Assembly (NCBI GenBank): GCA_949987565.1 | Contig: OX465119.1 | Coordinates: 12,258,897 to 12,322,896 of the forward strand | From: Luidia sarsii | Taxonomy: Eukaryota > Echinodermata > Asteroidea > Paxillosida > Luidiidae | Reading direction: 5' to 3' | Length of the DNA stretch: 64,000 nucleotides | Shown: in pieces, positions 1 to 34,716 of the stretch | Numbering within the stretch: the stretch's first letter is position 1 | Layout: each line of letters starts with the position of its first letter | Position numbers and translations under genes: made by a program | The notes under the pieces: model-generated | Told to the model about the DNA's origin: nothing | Databases searched by the model: none | The model's input: the letters and a program-made list of their open reading frames with translations, nothing else

Positions 1-342
1 TATGTCATGAATACTGCAACTGCAATACAATACACTTCAAAGTTGTCATTTTAAAATAACTGACAGCTAGACAACAGAGTTACCAAACAAAAACAAACAA
101 ACAAACCAAGCCATGCTTCTCATTTAAAGGCATCAGGTCGACGCCATTTTTTTTATTTGGGGTTCAAAACTAAAAAAAAATACAGATTAAGATATTTCTT
201 TTACGATAATTGTGAAAATATGGAGGATAAAAATCAACACAATTATTAGCACTAGTACGAGATTGAAATAATTTCCACCTTTTGTTTCTGTTTGGAGAAA
301 AACTAAGTATGCAAATCAAAGAACCAGTCTCCATAAAAGAAA

Positions 343-402
343 ATGGCGGAGGGGGTCGATACGGAGGTTTCTGTCATTAATTTTAAGTTCTCCAAAATGT
401 GA
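343..402 (+). other. 19-codon ORF with strong start context
   Basis: AAAATGGCGG start, then MAEGVDTEVSVINFKFSKM and a stop. It could be a first exon read past its splice site, but no good donor is visible. The rest of 1-735 is AT-rich and shows no gene. Confidence 0.12.
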
Positions 403-734
403 ATGCATTTCCTTGCCATCATCAGTGATTTTTTTTTCTAAATCAAAAACCTTTACGAAATTACAGGACCGTTTCGTATAATGGATGATAAGATGATAAA
501 AACAATGGCAATTGTTATCAAAGTTAATTTGCTTTTAATAATTATGGCCTTGTTTACCTCAGTACAAAGCATCTTACAATCAAATGCCATTGTTCAGTAT
601 TTTGGGTATCACCTTTCAAACCACAAACGTGTGCACTGCAGCGGGCTTGCTCATTCAGAGCCACATCGTAGCCATGTTTGGAAAGTCATGGGCTGCATTT
701 GGTCATTGGCTACGTCCGGCAAAGACAAGTGTAT

Positions 735-1212
735 CGTTTTGGCGATTGACTGTACCCGCAAGATAGTGGCTTCCATAGACTTGTGTATTAAATGAAGCCA
801 TAGCCATACACCATGATGGTTGACTCTGTAGCTGCAAGATAGTGGCTTCCATAGACATCAGCGGCTTCCATAGACATGTGAATTAATGAGGCCATAGCCA
901 TACACCATGGTGGTTGACTCTGTAGCTGCACGATAGCAGCTTCCATAGACCTGTGTATTAAATGAAGCCATAGCCATACACCATGGTGGTTGAATCTGTA
1001 GCTGCACGATAGCAGCTTCCAGAGACCTGTGTATTAAATTAAGCCATAGCGATGCACCATGGTGGTTGACTCTGTAGCTGCACGATAGCAGCTTCCATAG
1101 ACCTGTGTATCAAATGAAGCCATAGCCATGCACCATGGCGGTTGACTCTGTAGATACAGGATAGCAGCTTCCATAGACTTGTATATTAAATGAAGTCATA
1201 GCCATACACACA
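735..1212. repeat. ~77-bp tandem repeat
   Basis: About five to six units built around CCATAGCCATACACCATGG, TGACTCTGTAGCTGCA and CTTCCATAGACCTGTGT. Related sequence recurs at 1540-1600 and 54880-54930. Confidence 0.8.
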
Positions 1213-1237
1213 TGTTGATGGGAATTACCAGTAGCTT

Positions 1238-1484
1238 TTATAGGCCATTTTCGAAATGAAGGCTTAAGCTTGGGCTTAGGCCTTGGTCATATTTATCTTA
1301 CTCATTACATGTATAATATCACAGGCATCTAAAACAAGTGTTTGGCCCAGTTTCTTGGGGAATACCCTGTACCTATCAAGGCAACAAACCTTCAAATTCG
1401 GAAACCACAACCTGGATTTTCAGGTTTAGTCAGACGGAGACGAAGCTTGAGCCCGAGCCTAAGCCTTCATTTAAAAAATTCATA
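1238..1484. mobile_element. Inverted-repeat element, copy 1
   Basis: Starts GCCATTTTCGAAATGAAGGC and ends with the inverse of a CTTAGGCT/AGCCTAAGCC arm. The second copy at 54616-54852 has clearer terminal repeats. Confidence 0.55.
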
Positions 1485-1661
1485 GACTCATTAAGTTACC
1501 AGAAGCCGTTGACAAACACGTGTCTATGGGGATTGTCCGTACCTGCTAGTCAATGACTTTCCATAGACGTACGTGTGTGTGAACTGAAATCATTAGTTGA
1601 CTGATACCAACATGGTGCATCAATTGTGCATTACAATGAGAGTCTCCACACTCTGGAGGTG

Positions 1662-2034
1662 AAAGGCCCAATACAACATTGGGAAGATCGGAAAACATCG
1701 ATGTCAACAGATTTCCTTCCAATTTACACAGTTTGTACAGTAGATGGTCATGATAGAATCCTCATGTTGAAATCTTACAGCCTGGGATGCTGTACTTCCC
1801 TAGAAATCTTCACTCAAACATCGACAAATAGTTTATGACTCGCAAGTCATAAACTATTTCTTACACTACAGAATGGTGCAAAAACCGTGACGGTTTTTTA
1901 CCTTTTTCTACTTTCTCAGATCACCATTTGAGCTAAAATCTTTCGCAGGATTGCTTTTTTGGGATGTTTAATGGTTTAACACACAAACTGTGGCAATCTT
2001 TTGACCTTTACCAATATTGTATTGGCCCTTTAAA
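1662..2034. mobile_element. MITE with AAAGGCCCAATACAACATTGG-type ends, copy 1
   Basis: ~375 bp bounded by inverted AAGGCCCAATACAACATTG and CCAATATTGTATTGGCCCTT. A closely similar copy lies at 50861-51244. Confidence 0.75.
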
Positions 2035-2858
2035 GATCACTCCTCTTACACCACAACACACAAGACCATCGCTAGTACCCTGTACCAGCAAATACAATAC
2101 ATTATGACATATAGGGATTATTGACACAAACATGTATACCAGGCACCTGTATAAAATGTACTTCTTTTTACATAACTCATTAGAAAATAACATCAATCAG
2201 TTCAAGTCACATAATCTCATCAGTTTGCAGAATTACAGATGAAAAAACACAGACTTTTAAAAACTCTACTGATATAAGAAAATGGCATTTCAAAATCACT
2301 CAGTTAAAAATAATAGCTTCAATTTATGGTCGTATGAACATCTTCTGAGCTTCCACTAAATCGAAAAGAAAATTCAAACAAATTGAAAATAAATTGTGGT
2401 ATTTTATTACAACTGGTGTGTAAATTGCTCAAGACAATGTCACACTGAAGCAGCATATCTACTGGAAATTGTGGATTTATTCACAAATCATTTTTCCATT
2501 TACTTGAGAAAATTTCACTCAATTTTCACAGTGAATAATCATAATGCTTCTGTAGTGAGATTACATCCATAAAATTGAAAATATTTCCAAATTTTGTACA
2601 AAGATTGTTTAAATCACCTGTTAACAAACGTATTTCTTTTTACAAAGCAGTGGATCATCATATTTAGGGGAACCTGAAAAATAGTTAAATCAAAATTAGA
2701 AAAAATTACGTAAAGAACTAAATTTTTAGTGAAAACAAATTTAATCACATTCTTAGACATTTTATTAAAAGCTTTAAGGCATTCATCAGAACAAATCTCC
2801 TTTATGGGGACACAGCAGTATTGATTGTCAGTCCAGACCCTAAATCTCCCTTGCTGGC
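2035..2858. other. AT-rich non-coding sequence
   Basis: No gene or repeat recognised apart from the possible LYPLA polyadenylation signal. Confidence 0.6.
2761..2766 (-). terminator. Possible LYPLA polyadenylation signal
   Basis: Nearest minus-strand AATAAA after the LYPLA stop, about 810 nt away. If used, the 3' UTR would contain the CTCTAGAGGGCGG tandem repeats. Confidence 0.35.
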
Positions 2859-3465
2859 CTCTAGAGGGCGGTATAACATGACTCTAGAGGGCGGTATAAC
2901 ATGACTCTAGAGGGCGGTATAACATGACTCTAGAGGGCGGTATAACATGCCTCTAGAGGGCGGTATAACATGCCTCTAGAGACCGTGTGAAAGATGAACA
3001 GTGTGCCTCAGGGGGGTGTGCAGGTTAAAACTTCCCCCCTCCCCTTTAAATATGTCTGCCCGGATCAAGTACATTTGTCAGGGGGACACATTTACCTGGA
3101 TAAGCCAGTCCGGGGGTCACTTTGATCCAGGTAATTCTGTCCCCTGGACATATCTAGCAGGGGACGGGGGTCAGCCTATAGAGGGCAGTATAGCACACCG
3201 TCCAAAAGGGCAATAATTTATGAGCAGTAGAGTTGACCTGTAGAGGGCTGTATAACAGCCTCCACTAGGTAGTTTGAAAACATTTAGGTGAACAGTACAA
3301 CAGCCTCTGTAGAGCAGTATAATAGCCTCTAGAGGGCAGTATAACAGCGTCTAGAGGGCAGTATAACACTCTCAATAGGGCATTACAAGTTGGGCCTCTG
3401 TATTATACCGCAGAGGGAAGTGTAACAGCATCTAGAGGGAGTTTAACAAGTCTCTTGAGGGCGGT
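2859..3465. repeat. ~23-bp minisatellite, exact then degenerate
   Basis: Five near-perfect units of CTCTAGAGGGCGGTATAACA at 2859-2985, then scattered degenerate CTAGAGGGCAGTATAACAG units to 3465. Downstream of the LYPLA stop, possibly transcribed. Confidence 0.8.
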
Positions 3466-3577
3466 ATTGCTCATCTCACTTCCAAGAAACGGGTCCCGTA
3501 TGTACAGCTTTGCCACTGTGGAATTCGGGCATCAGGGAAAGTCTTGAGTGTGAATGCCGACACCGAAGATGGAGCTA

Positions 3578-25530
<21,953 letters not shown>

Positions 25531-25602
25531 CTGTCAGGAAGCAGAGAGAGAGAGATAGAGGTCAACTCAGGAATATTGCAGGCTCTACATGTACATGCAC
25601 TA

Positions 25603-25757
25603 CACAGTTGATTTTCACCAAACTCCTCGTAACTTACGATCAATCGCAACACGATGAGCGATGCAGAGAAACCATACATTGTATCACAACTTACGATGGG
25701 TTATCCATCGTAAGTTGAGCTACGATGCATCGTAAGGCTTTGCAAAATCAAGCCCAG
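25603..25757 (+). mobile_element. ATCGTAAG-type MITE, single copy
   Basis: TTGATTTTCACCAAAC to GCTTTGCAAAATCAAGCC with the internal GGGTTATCCATCGTAAG, just upstream of the LYPLA start exon. Confidence 0.7.
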
Positions 25758-25769
25758 GATGCGTTACTG

Positions 25770-26575
25770 TGTGGACTTTCAGTCAGTGTGGACTAAAAAA
25801 GTCCAAGTGCGAACGGTGGTAAGATATCTATATAGCCATTTGATATTTAAACATGGTCTTGGTTGAATTACAGTCCAGTGGAAACGCGGATTTGGAGTCG
25901 GTCAATTTGACCGAGACGATGGTTAAAGTAACCAAGAACTTTGGCAATATACTGTAACGGCTCACATGGGCACTGCACGTGACCTTTGAGGTTACAATAC
26001 CGGTACTTCAGCTTGTGAGGGGGATCGATAGCGCGTGAAAAAAAAAAAGATGTTGCGGAACAGGAAAAGGACCCTTGCTTCGTGTTCAACCATGGAACAT
26101 AATTGCAATGTGGACTCAAAGACAAAAAAAACCAGAAGACTGAAGGGAAAAAAAGCGTCGGAATCGGCGACATCTGCCACTGTAAATGTCCAAAGTGATG
26201 GATGTTTGGGAAATGTCAAAACCGATACACGCCAAGTGTCAGCTACATGTATACTACATACAGGGGTACAGGTACCGGAACATGTTGGTCGATATGGACA
26301 GTGTACATGTAGTGCGCAACACGTAAGCAGACGCTGTGCACAGCGCATGTGCGGTGTCACGCATGTAAACTGTATGCACACTGTACTGTAGGTAGGAATA
26401 GGATGGTCTTTTTTTACCGGGTTGTGTTTCACTAAGTCTTGCATTTCCACTGGACTTATCGGCTCAGTCAAACTTCCCTGGTCACTTTTCTCGGGCAGAG
26501 GTTGGCTAGTAACCATTCGGCTTGGGTAAAGTAACCTGTTGTGTAGAGGGCCGATTCCAGTCCACTCTGGACTTA
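25770..26575. mobile_element. TCCAGTGGAAACGC / GGTTAAAGTAACC element, copy 1
   Basis: Inverted GTCCAGTGGAAACGC and TTTCCACTGGACTT ends with GACCGAGACGATGGTTAAAG inside. Related copy at 39541-39985. Confidence 0.5.
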
Positions 26576-27555
26576 CAAACATACAGTAGGCATACTACAC
26601 CTGTATGTATGCATGTACATAGTATGTACAGTACATGTACATGTATCACCTGTACAACCTACGTGTGTGTGCATGTTAAATGGGAAATGTAACTATGTCT
26701 CGGGTTACCTCCTACATGTACCTCCATGCTTTGACCAAGATACATGTACTTGTAAGTCCAGTGGAAACATGGCTTTAGAGAGGGAGGGATTAAGGGTAAT
26801 TGAATCATCAGCCAGCCTGAGCCAGGTGCATGAGCATGCATGCATGCATTCACACAATGCACAGTACATTTGTACCAGTACAAGTACTGGTATGGTACAT
26901 GTACATGTACATTGTGTACATATGCACAATGTATGTACAATGTATTACATGTACTAGGCTAATCATGGAGGAAGGAAAATCCTACATGGGCTAATCAACT
27001 GAACAACTACTGTACATGTTTTATGCATGTGTATAATGTGTATTTGCGCATGCATATGTGAATGCATGTGCCAGTGCCTATTTACTGTACAATGTATTAT
27101 AGTGGAACGTCCTTATACACAGTGTGTACAGTAGCACATCTGTAATATTGTAAAAATGTACGAGTTCATTTGTACATGTACACTGTACATGCACAGTGCA
27201 CCATGCACATTGCACAGTGCATTCTACAGTACAAATACAATATGTAAACGTACATTGTACAAACACACATGTACATGTACATGTACTGTACTGTACATGG
27301 TGACATAGCGGTACATACAGTACCGGTACTGTACATGTACATGTACATGCATGTACATGTACATGTACATATGAACAGTGTGTGTACATGTACACTACAT
27401 GTATGTGTACATGTATCTAATATAATACTGGTACATATACACATGTACATGTACATGTGTGTACTGTACTGTACGCATACATGTACATGTACATGTACAG
27501 TACAGTACATGTACATGTACACTGCACAATGCATGGTGACTGGTGAGTATACTCA

Positions 27556-27634
27556 TGGATGCCTCCTTGGTTCAACCAAGGAGGTATTAGGCGAGCCTAA
27601 TACATGTACCTCCTTGGTCCAACCATGGAGGCAT
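27556..27634. repeat. Hairpin of CCTCCTTGGTT motifs
   Basis: TGCCTCCTTGGTTCAACCAAGGAGG is palindromic and its outer arm pairs with CCATGGAGGCATCC. Related CTCCTTGGTTGAACCA follows at 27685. Confidence 0.6.
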
Positions 27635-28067
27635 CCTTCCTACATGTACATGCTTGAAACAAGGGGATAATTAATACATTGTACCTCCTTGGTTGAACCA
27701 CGGTTCAACAGACAAATGTGCGTACAGTACAGTGCAGTACCTGTACATGTACATGTACATGCCTGCCCACAGTTGTCAGAATCTACTGAGTGTGATATTA
27801 AAGAATAAGTTTTGCTTATCTTCAACATGTCATCATCATTCTCCTCATCCTAAACCTTGTACATGTACCAGTACACATGTACAGTACAGTACATCCAACC
27901 ATGAAGGTACCTCCATGATCCAACATAGACACTCCCATCATCGTCTCGTCATCAATAAAAAAAACACCCAGATTTTATTTACAGAGACAAACCACTGAGG
28001 AAATCAGGGCACAAAAAGGTCAAGAATGACTGGGTGCAAACAAAGTCCTTAGGCATCAACAGGATGT

Positions 28068-28107
28068 GGATGAGAGAGAGAGAGGGAGGGAGGGATAAAG
28101 TGAGAAA

Positions 28108-28140
<33 letters not shown>

Positions 28141-28625
28141 GAGAGGGAGGGAGAGATAAAGTGAGAAAAAGAGAGAGAGGGAGAGAGAGGGAGAGAGAGA
28201 GAGACAGAGAGAGAGAGAGAGGCAGAGAGAGAGAGAGAGAGGCAGAGAAAGAGAGAGAGGGAGAGAGAGAGAGAGAAAAAAAAGAGAGAGAGAGAGAGGG
28301 GGAGGGAGAGATAAAGTGAGAAAGAGAGAGAGAGAGAGAAAGAAAGGGAGAAGAGAACGAGAGAGAGAGAGAGAGAGAGGGGGAGAGGGTGGGAGCGAGA
28401 GGGGAGAGAGAGGGAGAGAGAGAGAGCAGGGGGAGTGAGGTGGAGAGAGAAAAGGAGAAGAGAGAATGAGAGCAAGAGACTGAGCAAGAGAGAGAGAGAG
28501 AGAGAAAGTGAGAAGAGAGAGAGCGGAGGGGAGAGAGAGAAAGGGAGAAGAGAGAGCAGGGGAGGAGAGAGGGGAGAGAGAGAGAGAGAGAAAGAGAAAG
28601 AGAGAGGGAGAAGAGACAGAGAGGG
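28068..28625. repeat. GA microsatellite
   Basis: GAGAGAGA with GGGAGGGAGAGATAAAGTGA spacers; intergenic between LYPLA and MRPL13. Confidence 0.9.
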
Positions 28626-28799
28626 TTCAGGCAGGAGATGCAGGAGAGGTTGAGCCAACATCAAGGGGCCAGGAGACTGTGTGTTTGTGAATCTATGAGA
28701 GACAGACGGGCTCCTTGTGCAAAGACAGACTCACTTTCAAGATCCCCCTCACAAGCTGAAGTACCGGTATTGTCAGCAGTTCTGGTCAACTGGAAGTCC

Positions 28800-30043
28800 T
28801 ATTCAAACACACACCAGTAGGCCTACAGGTACATGAACATGTACCGGTACGTACATGTACTTGCATGATTGAAACAGTACATGTAAAGTATAACGATTAT
28901 TGCACTGGTACCGGGTATAACTTATTTTTATTTGCAGAAACAGTACCGTAACTTTTATTTCCCTTTATAACAGAGACACATGATGTAACCATGGAGGATG
29001 TAACCAAGGCAATGGCAAAGTGCTGGGTATTACAGTACAGTATGTCGGGACGACGGTTGATTCACAACATTTTTGGGTGAAAACGCTTTCATGAACATGA
29101 TGTGCATACATACATGTAAGTAATACATGTACAAAATGTACATATTTACACTACACAATGTATAACAGTACTGTACAATATGTTAGTATAAGGCTTGGAG
29201 TGTGAGCTGGACTCAGCCACTGTGGCATGCTTTGAATGCATCCAGTGTACAGACTACTATTGAATGTAAAAAAAAAAAATCATTTCTGCACATGTATGGT
29301 ATGCACCAGTATGCGCTGTACACATCACAATGAACTGTACACATGTAACTTCTGAGGGGATTGGTGCACACCACATGTACACGTCATTCAAATTTCATTA
29401 ATTCATTAGTTCATTAGTTCACGAGTTTTGTCCAGCATTCTCTGTGCAGTACACTAATTAAACTAATAATATTGGTAGGCCTACTGTTGAACAAACAGTG
29501 TGGTACACACGGTGCATACAATTTATATCAGGAACAAGCACACCACCCTAGATGTGTACAGTCTAGTGTCACTGACAGGCTACATGTATAATGCCATAAC
29601 TTCAATCATAAGGTACATGTACATGTACATGTAGGCCTAATACTGCATGGAAAGTGGAAACACAATCAAATTATGGATTAGATCTTGGGTTACCATGGTT
29701 GAATCAAGTCACGTACTGTACATGTTTGTAGCCAGACTGAAGAAAGGAAAATATCCTGAGTGAAAGGCAACAGTTATAATCGAATGCAAAGTTCTGTTTG
29801 AGTCCACCTCATTTTATGCCATGGGAACATGTGCACTAGTGGTTGTACTGTATGCACTGTATGTGTCAGAAAGGCAATATTGCACCAATATATATATTTT
29901 TTTAATCCACAGGTGGTAGTTTGTACATGTACCACATGTTGATCAATATGTGCAGGCTGTTGTATTTAAGCAGATTGATAAAAAACCACTGTCATTTTTT
30001 TTTTCTTCAGCAGATGAAAAATGTTCGCATCAAGGAGAATGCC
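28800..30043. other. Intergenic, no gene seen
   Basis: AT-rich with sparse TACATG tracts. Confidence 0.5.
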
Positions 30044-30072
30044 ATTCAATGAGGGTTTGCCCTACTGGACAT
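30044..30072 (-). mobile_element. SINE type 1 tail remnant
   Basis: CATTCAATGAGGGTTTGCCC is the inverse of the family's 3' tail. Confidence 0.4.
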
Positions 30073-30173
30073 ACATGTACACGTACATTATGCATGCACA
30101 GAACATGTAGTTAGAAACTTAGCAACTTGCAGGCTCAGTGCTGATTCTTCCAGTTCCAGTCCAGTCCAGCTGC

Positions 30174-30556
30174 TAGGGCTGTTTCCACTCCACAGTCCAA
30201 ATAATTGCGATTAAAATCGCGATCCAAAAACTGGTGTGTTTTGCTCGCATTCACACAGGACAAAAAATTGCGTCACAAAGAATTGCGATCCGAAGGTGGC
30301 TAGAAATTGTGGTCAAATGGTGGGTGTAAGCTTGCGCGGTTTTTCGTGTTTTTTTTTCTAGGTTTTTTGTTTGCATGCAGGGAGACATGTATCTAAACAA
30401 GCACGGCCCACAAGTACGGCAAGAACTTTCTGTCAATCAGAAACCGAGCGGTGCATTGTGGGATTAAAAAAAAAAAGGTCGATTCAGCAATGCATTCCCA
30501 CACACACCGCATCGCAAATAAACGCGATTATTTTTCCAAAGTCTAAAGGGAAACTA
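30174..30556. mobile_element. MITE with TTTCC...AATTGCGATT ends
   Basis: Left GTTTCCACTCCACAGTCCAA and right TTTTTCCAAAGTCTAAAGGG are imperfect inverted repeats; GCGATT motifs recur inside. Confidence 0.5.
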
Positions 30557-31176
30557 TAGAGAGTCACCATCACCCACCGAGTCCGAGATAATTTTGCACA
30601 AAGACTAAAAAGAAACCCTTGACATGTGATGGAGTCTGGTACATGTACAGCTATACATTACAGTACATGTAATGTAGAGTACATGTACACTGTAAGTGTA
30701 ACGCATGAGTACACACAATGTACGATAGGCAGAATTATATTCGTGAACATGTACGGCACTGTACAGTACACTGTACATAGAGCTTCCAAGGAAAGGTTAA
30801 AATAATAGGCCTATTGCTTGAAGGATAATGCAGTAGAATAGGGTAGTATGGTATTGGTAGTACCGGTTTTCTACCAGCACAATTTGGCTTCATTTTTGTT
30901 TTGTTTTCAGAAAATCTCACCCACTTGCAATGCAGTCATGTGTACATTGTACATGTATACATACATGTGCATGTACACTACATGTACATGTACATGTATA
31001 CATGTGCATACGTACATGTACATGTACATGTACACGTAGTGTACACACGTGTACATGTACACATAATTCTACTAGTAATCAAAGCGAAGACATAAATATG
31101 CAAAGAATTAGGCCCGCTATAAAATAAAATTCTCACACATTTAGGTATAAAATTGTACAAATGTAGATTAATATTT

Positions 31177-31440
31177 TTAGTTAAAATTTAAATGATTGAA
31201 CAAGCCTAATTGACTAATCAGACGGGTTGTCTCCATTGTGATGTCACACCCCCCGCAATGATTGGCGACCCCTTCGAAAAGATGGCGGGTTGCGGGATCG
31301 CAAATTCGACCACCAAATTCCATGATTCGTAGGTAAGTAGCACATCTATAGTAATTGTAGGTTGTTTTTAACACCCAATCAGATAAGCATAACAAACATT
31401 TTTCTGTGGGTTGCATTCCCCTTTAAGGCCCCAATAAATA
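31177..31440. promoter_or_regulatory. Promoter-like intergenic block
   Basis: Contains CRE-like TGATGTCA (31239), CCAAT-type ATTGG (31261), a YY1-like AAGATGGCGGG (31279) and a good donor GTAAGT at 31333. It could be an unseen leader exon, or another repeat whose second copy lies outside the window. Confidence 0.25.
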
Positions 31441-31944
31441 CAACTTTACAAGGTACACACTCTACATATACAATACAAAAATGTTACAGACTTATTTAAA
31501 TGTAAACTTTCATCTGTACATGTACAATACTACAAAGTCACTCAATAGTCGCTGTCTCTATGATTGGTCCCCCTAATTAATCAAAACAGCCCATGCCAGC
31601 TAAATTTCAAGATTTGCTTTTTAAGTTCAGCAAGCATTTTGCAACATTTCAGTAATGAATCAGATTTTCAATCAGGATTCATCAAATGTCTATTTTTTCA
31701 AAGGGGGAGGGGGTGGGGCGGGGGAGGGGGCGGGGCAGGTGACAGTGTGAACACAAACAAATACACCTGTGTCGACCCAAGTCAACCAAGCAGGGCAAAA
31801 CCTCATTGAATGAGTCATGATTTACTCATGAATTTCAAGTACATGTACACAAGTAGGCCTACTGTACCTTTCACTGAAACCATGCTGAAAGTAACTAGTA
31901 CTGTACATGTACTGTAGTTCTTCTACTCTAGAATATCTCAAAAT

Positions 31945-31995
31945 TCAGTGGGCCTGACGTTTCGATCCTAGCAGGACCTTTCTCAACTTTAGGCA
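31945..31995 (-). mobile_element. CCTGCTAGGATCGAAACGTC element
   Basis: Inverse orientation: GGGCCTGACGTTTCGATCC and GCAGGACCTTTCTCAA. Confidence 0.65.
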
Positions 31996-32159
31996 GAGTC
32001 GGTTCTAGAATTCTAGAATGGGGAAGCAAAATTGGAGAGGTCCTGCCACTTGCTAATTAATTGTTCATGAAGCGGACTGAAAGCTACATTGTATGTAGTC
32101 CGAGTAACTTGGACCCTTACAAACGCCCTTTTTTATAATTTTGACAGAGCTGGGCGATA

Positions 32160-32490
32160 GTATTACTATTAAATACTAATATTATGAGTACTAGTACTAC
32201 TACTAGCAGTACCACTAGCACTAGCAGTAGTTACGTACATGTAGTACTAGTAGTACATAGTACTAGGATTCTTTGGAGTTGGACCCTACTATCACCCGGC
32301 TCCCTCAAAATTAAAAAAAGTGCGATTGTAACTAGGTCCAAGTTACTGGGACTACATCACATGTAACTGTGTAGCCCAGTTTTAATTGTAGAAATTTAAT
32401 TGAAATTTAGTGAACAGGTACAGTACTACTAGTACTAGTGAACAGTACTACTAGTACTTCTACTACTACTAGTAGTACTAGACTAAAGTA
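32160..32490. repeat. ACTAGT/TACTAG palindromic clusters
   Basis: TACTAGTACT runs at 32185-32270 and 32420-32485. Confidence 0.65.
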
Positions 32491-32958
32491 GGTGCATTAC
32501 ATTTATTTTGACATCTTTATAATTATTAATTGTTTACGAACTGAATTGATTTTCAAGGTTTGCATTCACCTCGCCCTCTGGCCTGAATTGACCTAAGAAT
32601 AAGAGAAGACTAGTATTTTAATAATAGACAAAGACAGGGGGGTTGTGTCACACTACTTACCGAAACGGTGAGGGAATTTCTCCAGGCTCTCGCCTCTTGG
32701 ACTAGCTCACAAAAAAGTATCCTTTGGACACACAAAAATGCTTGCTTCGGCTCTGAACTTCCCCGAAGTCCTATGTCTAACCACACACTGCACCCGTGCA
32801 TGCCTTCACTAGTTGTGTGCTGTTAGTTGTGCGCTGATATCACAGAATCCATCCATTCAATGGATGAGCTTGTTATAGCGCCCTCTGCCGGCATTTAATT
32901 TCATTTTAAAGTGGTATACAAAAATGTTGCAAACTGCATGCTTACTGACTAAAAATGT

Positions 32959-33087
32959 AAATCTTAAAATCTAGTGGGCCTGACGTTTCGATCCTAGCAG
33001 GACCTTTCTCAAAGGCAGAGAAAGGTCCTGCCTTTGAGAAAGGTCCTGCTAGGATCGAAACATCAGGCCCACTAAATTTTAAGATTT
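32959..33087. mobile_element. CCTGCTAGGATCGAAACGTC element, foldback copy
   Basis: Two arms (AATCTTAAAATCTAGTGGGC and its inverse) around a duplicated CCTTTGAGAAAGG core. Confidence 0.75.
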
Positions 33088-33104
33088 TATTAAAGTGATA
33101 ACAA

Positions 33105-33567
33105 ATGTGACCCGGCACAGCATAATGAGGGATAACCCGCACTTTTGAGATTTCGAGATTTTCTGATGATGTGAAAGAGTATACCATTAGCTTTCAGATT
33201 ATATCAAATTTATTTCTGTATGAACTTTGTTGCAAATAGTACAAGGGGACTTTGCTCGTTGATTTGGTACCAGACACAATAATTATAGCAGCGCCAGTCT
33301 AACTCCTCGAAAGCGGCCATTCAAAAAGGCAGGAACTTTACATTTTCATGAAAACAGTACACAAACACTCGGGTTTTTTTTACATTTAGAGACGGATTTT
33401 GGAAAAATCCTTTGGACATAATATCCTTTAATACATTAACTTTCCGAAAATACAAAAAAAAGAAAGATTTTTTTGGCTCGAATTGAAAAGATACTTTGAC
33501 TTCAGGCGTTGTTTACTCTAAACGTGTTTTGGTGGGATGTTCCTCATGTCGCTGTGCCGGGTCACAT
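33105..33567. mobile_element. ATGTGACCCGGCACAGC MITE, full-length copy
   Basis: Perfect ATGTGACCCGGCACAGC at the left and GCTGTGCCGGGTCACAT at the right, 463 bp. Orientation is opposite to the copies at 36931 and 54107. Confidence 0.85.
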
Positions 33568-33579
33568 AATTTTATACAA

Positions 33580-33790
33580 AAAATGTTGCAAACTGCTTAC
33601 TGACTAAAATAATTACTAAATAATGCAAATCATAAAAGTTATAGTTGGCCTGACGTTTCGATCCTAGCAGGACCTTTCTCAAAGGCAGAGTGACAGGGAC
33701 AACACAGATACATGTTCACGAAGGAAGGGGGAAGAGAGTGAATAGGACACGGATGAGAAACAAAGGACAAAGAGTAAAGCTGGTAGGGTG
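33580..33790 (-). mobile_element. Long form of the CCTGCTAGGATCGAAACGTC element
   Basis: TTGCAAACTGCTTACTGACT, then the core, then AAGAGAGTGAATAGGACACG and GTAAAGCTGGTAGGGT. Near-identical to 41860-42066. Confidence 0.75.
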
Positions 33791-33924
33791 AGATCAAAGG
33801 GAAGGGCAAGAAGTAGGGTAGGGAATAGTGAGAAGAGGGGGAAAGATCAAAGAGAAAAGTGTGAAGGAGTGAACACAAAAGAAGGATTATCAGAAAGCTG
33901 CATGCTTCATTTTTATTATTTTAT

Positions 33925-34140
33925 TTCCAAACCCGGCTTAGGCTTCGGCTCCGGCTTCGTCTCAGTTATCCAAATGCTGAAATTAATACAAGTTGGAGTT
34001 CTTTGTTGAAGTTGAAGCTTTGAATTCCTTTAACAAAAATGATGCCAAAGGCTTCCTGTTTCCATGCCTTGTACTTGAAATGGATGAAAGAACAGAGACA
34101 AAGCCGGAGCCTGGACCTAAACCGGGCTTTGGAAAAGGGC
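33925..34140 (+). repeat. Duplicated block, copy 1
   Basis: CGGCTTAGGCTTCGGCTC to AAAGGCTTCCTG; copy 2 lies at 34325-34530, with a CCTGCTAGGATCGAAACGTC element between them. Confidence 0.7.
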
Positions 34141-34324
34141 CCAGAATATTAGGCCTGACTTTTCGATCCCAGCAGGACCTTTCTCAAAGGCGGAAATGTG
34201 GGGCTTACCCGTCTTCTCTTCTGTTTTAGTACGGCAATACTGCGAGTGGATTTCCATGCGATGTAGTGGAATTAAAAAAAAAACCAGAAAAAAAGCAAGA
34301 TAAGGTGGGTAAGGCCCTTTTCCA

Positions 34325-34530
34325 AAACCCGGCTTAGGCTTCGGCTCCAGCTTCGTCTCAGTCATCCAAATGCTGAAATACAAGTTGGAGTTCTTTGTTG
34401 AAGTTGAAGCTTTGGATTCCTTTTTTCAAAACTCAGTCAAACATTAAAAAATGATGTCAAAGGCTTCCTGTTTTCATGCCTTGTCCTTGAAATGGATGAA
34501 AGAACCAGAGACGAACCGGAGCCCGAGCAA
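34325..34530 (+). repeat. Duplicated block, copy 2
   Basis: Head-to-tail duplicate of 33925-34140, ending ~165 bp before the MRPL13 start codon. Confidence 0.7.
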
Positions 34531-34637
34531 AGTGATTAGAGAACATTAGCTAAAGAAAAACCCAACAAATTGACGATAGAGGGCGGTAAACATCTCGGCC
34601 ATAATCTTCCTTGGCTGATTAATTCATGGCATTGAAC

Positions 34638-34652
34638 TGGCAGCATGCGCCA
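34638..34652 (+). promoter_or_regulatory. NRF1-like half site upstream of MRPL13
   Basis: GCAGCATGCGCC, 45 nt before the MRPL13 ATG, resembles the NRF1 consensus (GCGCATGCGC) in one half. NRF1 is a known activator of many nuclear genes for mitochondrial proteins. The match is partial, so confidence is low. Confidence 0.22.
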
Positions 34653-34695
34653 TCGTCCCATCGGCGACCGTCAAAGCTGACCTAAAAGTGCCAAG

Positions 34696-34716
34696 ATGTC
34701 CAGCAAAATCACTCAG
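34696..34716 (+). CDS. MRPL13: MRPL13 exon 1 (MSSKITQ)
   Basis: ATG in context CCAAGATGT, seven codons, then donor GTAATG at 34717. Human MRPL13 also begins MSS and joins the QWATFAR exon at the same place. The non-canonical +6 base of the donor is the only weak point. Confidence 0.85.

Noticed and set aside
2859..3465. CRISPR-like array from regularly repeated CTCTAGAGGGCGG units
   Set aside because: Units are contiguous with no unique spacers and the genome is eukaryotic; it is a minisatellite.
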